Assembly (NCBI RefSeq): GCF_023516435.1
Contig: NZ_CP097332.1
Coordinates: 1,116,001-1,180,000, forward strand
DNA length: 64,000 bases
Reading direction: 5' to 3'
Origin: Jatrophihabitans telluris
GTDB taxonomy: Bacteria; Actinomycetota; Actinomycetes; Mycobacteriales; Jatrophihabitantaceae
Of this stretch, positions 59,747 to 64,000 are shown one piece after another. Numbering within the stretch: the stretch's first letter is position 1; each line of letters opens with the position of its first letter. A program made the translations under genes and the position numbers. The notes beneath the pieces were generated by a model. That model made no database searches. It was given only the letters and a program-made list of their open reading frames with translations, and was not told the DNA's origin.

Positions 59747-61242
59747 CCGGCCAGGTCGGACTCCGCGACGACCCGCAGCGCCTGGGCCGCGATCGTCAGC
59801 GCCGGATTCATCGCACCCGAAGACGGGAAGAACGACCCGTCGACGACCCAGAGGTTGTCCAGATCGTGCGCCTTGCACCAGGGATCGAGGACGCTGCGAG
59901 TCGGGTCGGTGCCGGCCACGGCGGTCCCGCACTGGTGGCTGTTCATGCTGATGTCGAAGGGCTGGGTGGCGACGAAGTTGTAACCGGCCTCGCGCAACAT
60001 CCGTCGCGCACGCCGGTGCAGGATCGCGTGCTGCTTCATCCCGCGGGCCACCCGCGAGGTCCGGATGGTGCCGTCGGCGTCGAGGGTCACCCGGTTCCGA
60101 GGATCGGGCAGGTCCTCCGCCATGACGAGCCACTCCACGCTGCGGTGGGCGAGCTGGTCCAACACCGCGAGGGGCACCTTGGTCGCCCAGCTCTTCATCA
60201 TGACGCCCTGCACCTTGCCGAGCAGTTGCAGGCTGCCGAGCGGGTGCCCGTCGCCTCCGTCCTCGTACCAGTCCGTCACGGCGAGGGTCTTCTGGAAGAT
60301 CGCGTGATTGGGCTGGTCGAGGTCCACGGCGGCGATGTGGGCGTTGTTGTGCATCATGAAGTTTCGGCCGACGTAGCCTGAGGAGTTGGCCAGGCCGTCG
60401 GGATGTTCCGCGCTGCCTGACGCGAGCAGCAGGGCCGCGGAGTTGACCGAACCGGCGGACAGCACGAACCTGCGGCCGAGAACCCGGACGGGGCCCTCGG
60501 GCCCGTCGGCGAGGGCGGCGACGACGCGCTTGCTCGTGGACTCCAGGCGCCTGACCCGCAGGCCCGTGGCCAGCCGGGCGTGGCCCGTCGCGAGCGCGGG
60601 GTCGATTCCGCAGGTTTCGGCGTCGCTCTTGGCGCCCACCCGGCAGGGGAATCCGTCGCAGGTGCGGCAGCGCAGGCAAGACCCACCCTCGCGCAGGTCG
60701 ATGCCCATCGACGTGCTCGACGGCCGGACTCCGACGTCGCGCAGCCGCTGGGCGAGCGCGGCTACGTATGGATCGTGCGGCACCGCGGGGTAGGGGTAGG
60801 GCGCGCTGCGCCAGGGTTCGGTCGGGTCCTCACCAGTGGTGCCGTGGACGCGGTACATCCGCTCGGCCGCGGCGTAGTGCTGCTCGAGGTCGGCGTAGCT
60901 GAACGGCCACGCGGGGGACCGGCCTTCCAGATGCTGGACCTCTTCGAAGTCCGACACCCGTAAGCGGGGCAGACTCGCACCGTAGACCTTGGTATTGCCG
61001 CCGACGACGTAGTGGACGCCGGGCCCGAAACTGTTGCCGTGCAGGTCGCGCCAGCTCTCCTTCGGCTTGTAGCGCTTGTGCACGAAGACCTCCCTGGGAA
61101 ACCAGTTCTCCGGCTCGCGCGGCAACCGCTCGCCGCGCTCGAGGATGAGGACGTCGACCCCGCGCTCGGCCAGTGCTCGGGCCACCGTGCCGCCGCCCAT
61201 CCCGGACCCCACGACGACGACTTCGGCGCTCACTGTCTCCAC
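59743..61242 (-). CDS. GMC-family FAD oxidoreductase
   Basis: A 499-residue glucose-methanol-choline type enzyme. The FAD motif '[20 protein letters not shown]' opens the protein. A Cys-rich insertion '[13 protein letters not shown]' occurs mid-protein, and the active-site region is '[13 protein letters not shown]' with the C-terminal '[18 protein letters not shown]'. It probably oxidises an alcohol or sugar with an unknown acceptor. GTG 61242 is chosen because AAGGAGG ends 4 bases before it. It is not part of known hydrogenase loci as far as I recall. Confidence 0.87.
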   Translation of the reverse strand: METVSAEVVVVGSGMGGGTVARALAERGVDVLILERGERLPREPENWFPREVFVHKRYKPKESWRDLHGNSFGPGVHYVVGGNTKVYGASLPRLRVSDFEEVQHLEGRSPAWPFSYADLEQHYAAAERMYRVHGTTGEDPTEPWRSAPYPYPAVPHDPYVAALAQRLRDVGVRPSSTSMGIDLREGGSCLRCRTCDGFPCRVGAKSDAETCGIDPALATGHARLATGLRVRRLESTSKRVVAALADGPEGPVRVLGRRFVLSAGSVNSAALLLASGSAEHPDGLANSSGYVGRNFMMHNNAHIAAVDLDQPNHAIFQKTLAVTDWYEDGGDGHPLGSLQLLGKVQGVMMKSWATKVPLAVLDQLAHRSVEWLVMAEDLPDPRNRVTLDADGTIRTSRVARGMKQHAILHRRARRMLREAGYNFVATQPFDISMNSHQCGTAVAGTDPTRSVLDPWCKAHDLDNLWVVDGSFFPSSGAMNPALTIAAQALRVVAESDLAG

Positions 61243-61343
61243 GGTGCCTCCTTGATCGATTGAATCTAGGCTGTGCGGCACTCCTGTATCACTCTCGTGT
61301 ATCACGACGACCCCTCAGCGCCAGTCCTGAGACGGCGAGGATC

Positions 61344-63335
61344 ATGGAGCGGGTGAACCGACTCGGCCGCGCGACAAGCCCGTATTTGCTGCAGCACCAG
61401 GACAATCCCGTCGACTGGTGGGAGTGGGGTGAGCAGGCCTTCGCCGAGGCTCGGCGCCGGGACGTCCCGATCCTGCTCTCCGTCGGGTATGCGGCCTGTC
61501 ACTGGTGTCACGTGATGGCCCATGAATCCTTCGAGGACGATCAGGTGGCGGCTGTGCTGAACGCCGGCTTCGTGGCGATCAAGGTGGATCGTGAGGAGCG
61601 GCCGGACGTCGACGCCATCTACATGAGCGCCACGACTGCCCTGACCGGACACGGGGGCTGGCCGATGACCTGCGTGCTCACATCCTCCGGCGAGCCGTTC
61701 TTCGCGGGGACCTATCTGCCGAAGCCGAACTTCCTGCAGCTGCTCGGCGCCGTGACCGAGGCCTGGTCAGAGCGTCGCGAGGAGTTGCTCCAGGCCGGTT
61801 CCCGGATCGTCGGCGCCCTGCAGTCGGTGACGGCCCCGAGGTCACCTGCACCGCTGGCCGCTCCCGAACTCGACCAGGCCGAGTTCGTCCTGGCGCGGGA
61901 ATTCGATTCCCAGCATGGCGGTTTGGGTTCGGCGCCCAAGTTTCCACCCTCGATGGTGCTGGAGTTCCTGCTGCGTCAACACGCTCGCACCGGTGAGCAG
62001 CGCCCGTTGGACATGGTGACCCAGACGTGCGACGCGATGGCCAGGGGCGGAATCTATGACCAGCTCGCGGGCGGTTTCGCGCGCTACTCGGTCGACGCGG
62101 AGTGGGTCGTGCCCCATTTCGAGAAGATGTTGTACGACAACGCCCAGCTGCTGCGCGTCTACCTTCACCTGTACCGGGCGACCGGATCGGCGCTGGCGCT
62201 GCGTGTCGTGGGCGAGACCGCTGATTTCCTGCTCGCCGATCTGGGCACCACCGAGGGCGGTTTCGCGTCCGCGCTCGATGCCGACACCGACGGCGTCGAA
62301 GGTCTCACCTACGTCTGGAACCCGGCTGAACTCGTCGCCGTGCTCGGCGCAGTCGACGGCGTCGAGGCGGCGGCCTGGTTCGGGGTTACCGACCGCGGCA
62401 CGTTCGAGCACGGCCGGTCGACGTTGCAGCTGCCGAGCGATCCTGGCGATCCGGACCGATTCGCCACGATCCGTCGACGTCTGGCGCTCGCGCGCGAGGA
62501 TCGCCCTCAGCCGGCACGCGACGACAAGGTCGTGACCGCCTGGAACGGACTCGCGATCGCCGGGCTGGCCGAGGCCGGTGCGCTGCTCAAGACCTCCCGT
62601 TACCTTCACGCGGCGCAGGCAGCCGCGGACTTCCTGCTGCGCGAGCACGTGGTCGACGGGCGGCTGCGCCGCTCGTCCCGAGCAGGAATCGTCGGTGCCG
62701 CCGCAGGGGTGGCGGAGGACTACGGTGATCTCGCCGAGGGCCTGCTGAGCCTGCACCAGGCCGACGGAACTGCGCGGTGGCTGCGCTCAGCGGGCGAGCT
62801 TCTCGACGTCGCGCTGCGCCATTTCGCCCACGACAACGGGGGATTCTTCGATACTGCCGATGATGCCGAGACTCTGTTCACGCGACCGGCGGACCCGTCG
62901 GACAATGCCGCCCCAGGGGGGCAGTCGGCGCTGGCGGGGGCGTTGCTGACCTACAGCGCGCTGACCGGATCCCTGCGCCACCGGCAAGCAGCCGACGCTG
63001 CCGTCGCCGCGGCGGGCGAGCTGGCGGTGAACCAGCCCCGGTTCGCCGGATGGACACTGGCGGTGGCCGAGGCGTCGCTGGCCGGCCCGCTGCAGGTGGC
63101 GGTCGTGGGCGGCGACGAGGGCGCGGCCGGCCTGATCGGCCTGGCGCGGGCGAGCACCTCACCCGGTCTGGTTCTGGTGCAGGGGGAGCCTGACGCACCC
63201 GGCATCCCGCTGCTGGCCGATCGGCCACGGCCCGAGGGCCGCTCGGCTGCCTACGTGTGCCGCGGGTTCGTCTGCGACCGGCCGGTCACCACCGAGGCAG
63301 AGCTGCACGCGCTGCTGAACTCACCGATGTCCTAG
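61344..63335 (+). CDS. thioredoxin-domain protein, YyaL/spermatogenesis-associated 20 family (DUF255)
   Basis: A 663-residue protein. The N-terminal thioredoxin-like domain has the family motif '[15 protein letters not shown]' (Cys52, Cys55). A six-hairpin alpha/alpha-barrel glycosidase-like region follows ('[23 protein letters not shown]' in parts, '[12 protein letters not shown]', '[15 protein letters not shown]'). The biochemical role is unknown. The start may be ATG 61344 or a GTG four codons later. It is divergent from the GMC gene. Confidence 0.9.
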   Translation: MERVNRLGRATSPYLLQHQDNPVDWWEWGEQAFAEARRRDVPILLSVGYAACHWCHVMAHESFEDDQVAAVLNAGFVAIKVDREERPDVDAIYMSATTALTGHGGWPMTCVLTSSGEPFFAGTYLPKPNFLQLLGAVTEAWSERREELLQAGSRIVGALQSVTAPRSPAPLAAPELDQAEFVLAREFDSQHGGLGSAPKFPPSMVLEFLLRQHARTGEQRPLDMVTQTCDAMARGGIYDQLAGGFARYSVDAEWVVPHFEKMLYDNAQLLRVYLHLYRATGSALALRVVGETADFLLADLGTTEGGFASALDADTDGVEGLTYVWNPAELVAVLGAVDGVEAAAWFGVTDRGTFEHGRSTLQLPSDPGDPDRFATIRRRLALAREDRPQPARDDKVVTAWNGLAIAGLAEAGALLKTSRYLHAAQAAADFLLREHVVDGRLRRSSRAGIVGAAAGVAEDYGDLAEGLLSLHQADGTARWLRSAGELLDVALRHFAHDNGGFFDTADDAETLFTRPADPSDNAAPGGQSALAGALLTYSALTGSLRHRQAADAAVAAAGELAVNQPRFAGWTLAVAEASLAGPLQVAVVGGDEGAAGLIGLARASTSPGLVLVQGEPDAPGIPLLADRPRPEGRSAAYVCRGFVCDRPVTTEAELHALLNSPMS

Positions 63336-63345
63336 ATTTGCGGGC

Positions 63346-64000
63346 ATGACAACTCCCGTGCTGCGGGCCGGCGTCCTGGGCTTCGGCTTCGCCGGTCGTA
63401 TCTTTCACGCTCCGTTCCTGCGCGCGGCCGGTTTCGAGGTGGCCGGGATCTCCACCGGCACGGCGGAGCGGATTGCCCAAGCACGGCAGGAGTACCCCGA
63501 CGCCGACATCGTCTCGAGCGCTGCCGAGCTGATCGGGCGCGAGGACCTGGACCTCATCGTTGTCGCCACACCGAACTCCAGCCACGTCCCGCTCGGCATC
63601 GCGGCTCTGCGGGCTGGGCACGACGTCGTCGTGGACAAACCAGTGGCGGCCACGGTGGCCGACGCGCGCGAGCTGGTCGACGTGGCCGAGGAAACCGGCG
63701 CGATCCTGGCCACCTTCCAGAGCCGCCGGTTCGATTCGGATTTCACCACCGTCAGACAGGTCCTGCGTTCGGGCGAGTTGGGTGAGGTCTATCGCTTCGA
63801 ATCACGCTACGAACGCTGGCGTCCCGACCTTCGGGAGAACTGGCGCGAGTCGGGTGACCCGGCCGAGGCGGGCGGTCTGCTCTATGACCTCGGGGCGCAC
63901 CTGATCGACCAGTTCATCGCGCTGTTCGGGGTTCCGGACACCGTCTATGCCGAGTTGAGCGCGCGCCGGTCGGGTAGCGCGGTCGACGACGATGTGCTGC
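63346..64000 (+). CDS. Gfo/Idh/MocA-family oxidoreductase (3' end outside window)
   Basis: The frame opens at ATG 63346 and runs off the window after 218 residues. The N-terminal Rossmann domain has 'GVLGFGFAGRIFHAPFL' and 'IVVATPNSSHVPLGIAAL', and the catalytic-region motif is 'VVVDKPVA'. 'AGGLLYDLGAHLIDQ' is the family's substrate-domain signature. It should be an NAD(P)-dependent dehydrogenase of a sugar or inositol-like compound. It starts 10 bases after the upstream stop without a clear ribosome-binding site. Confidence 0.9.
   Translation, partial: MTTPVLRAGVLGFGFAGRIFHAPFLRAAGFEVAGISTGTAERIAQARQEYPDADIVSSAAELIGREDLDLIVVATPNSSHVPLGIAALRAGHDVVVDKPVAATVADARELVDVAEETGAILATFQSRRFDSDFTTVRQVLRSGELGEVYRFESRYERWRPDLRENWRESGDPAEAGGLLYDLGAHLIDQFIALFGVPDTVYAELSARRSGSAVDDDVL

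Overview
The window is very GC-rich, densely coded DNA from an actinomycete-type bacterium (Actinomycetota). Several markers point there: a mycothiol S-conjugate amidase, a Streptomyces-type alditol oxidase, a BldD-like regulator, a Bax-inhibitor/YccA protein of actinobacterial type, frequent GTG starts, and a high-affinity group 1h [NiFe]-hydrogenase locus with its actinobacterial accessory proteins. No rRNA, tRNA, insertion sequence, prophage or CRISPR array was recognised. The genus cannot be fixed from the sequence alone.

Layout. 1-9.9 kb: the end of an end-joining DNA ligase, a deaminase, two VOC proteins, DNA polymerase IV, a diguanylate cyclase, a HAD phosphatase, a phytoene-desaturase-like oxidoreductase coupled to an SRPBCC protein, a repeat-containing coiled-coil protein and a LigB/DODA dioxygenase. 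10-16 kb: a 41-residue lysine-rich protein, alditol oxidase with an XRE regulator, Bax-inhibitor, thiolase and an SGNH hydrolase. 15.6-24 kb: cystathionine beta-synthase, then a tight metB-acuC-acetyltransferase operon joining transsulfuration to protein lysine acetylation, then two secreted proteins. 24-37 kb: MoxR/VWA pair, greA, mca, arfB, a MarR-linked transporter, aminopeptidase P and an EAL-GAF protein. 37-44.3 kb: a PolA-like polymerase lacking the 5' nuclease, a lipoprotein, and a two-gene module (40120-44308). That module is a small helical protein and a large STAND ATPase/WD40 protein that share a short glycine-rich motif.

44.5-59.7 kb is a complete hydrogenase locus. hypF-C-D-E, a DUF6390-like protein, a small alpha/beta protein and an XRE regulator run rightward. 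A leftward structural operon (hhyS, hhyL, NifU-like, DUF5947-like, DUF6084-like, a 469-residue unknown, a 42-residue DUF6893-like peptide, maturation protease, second hypC) meets them head-on. hypA and hypB diverge from hhyS. From hhyL onward every junction of the leftward operon is a 4-base stop/start overlap or a 1-base gap, which suggests strict translational coupling. The set is what is needed to build, mature and probably wire an enzyme that scavenges atmospheric hydrogen. 59.7-64 kb: GMC oxidoreductase, a YyaL-type thioredoxin-domain protein and the start of a Gfo/Idh/MocA dehydrogenase.

The most interesting signals are these. First, the 40.1-44.3 kb pair looks like an NLR-type sensor plus a cell-death-like effector joined by a putative amyloid signalling motif. 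Second, a 32-bp tandem repeat family occurs at two loci 23 kb apart in opposite orientation, beside the stop codons of leftward genes, and a 17-bp array sits at a third stop codon. Third, the hydrogenase operon carries conserved proteins of unknown role, including a NifU fusion whose Rieske-like ligands are changed to a four-cysteine set.
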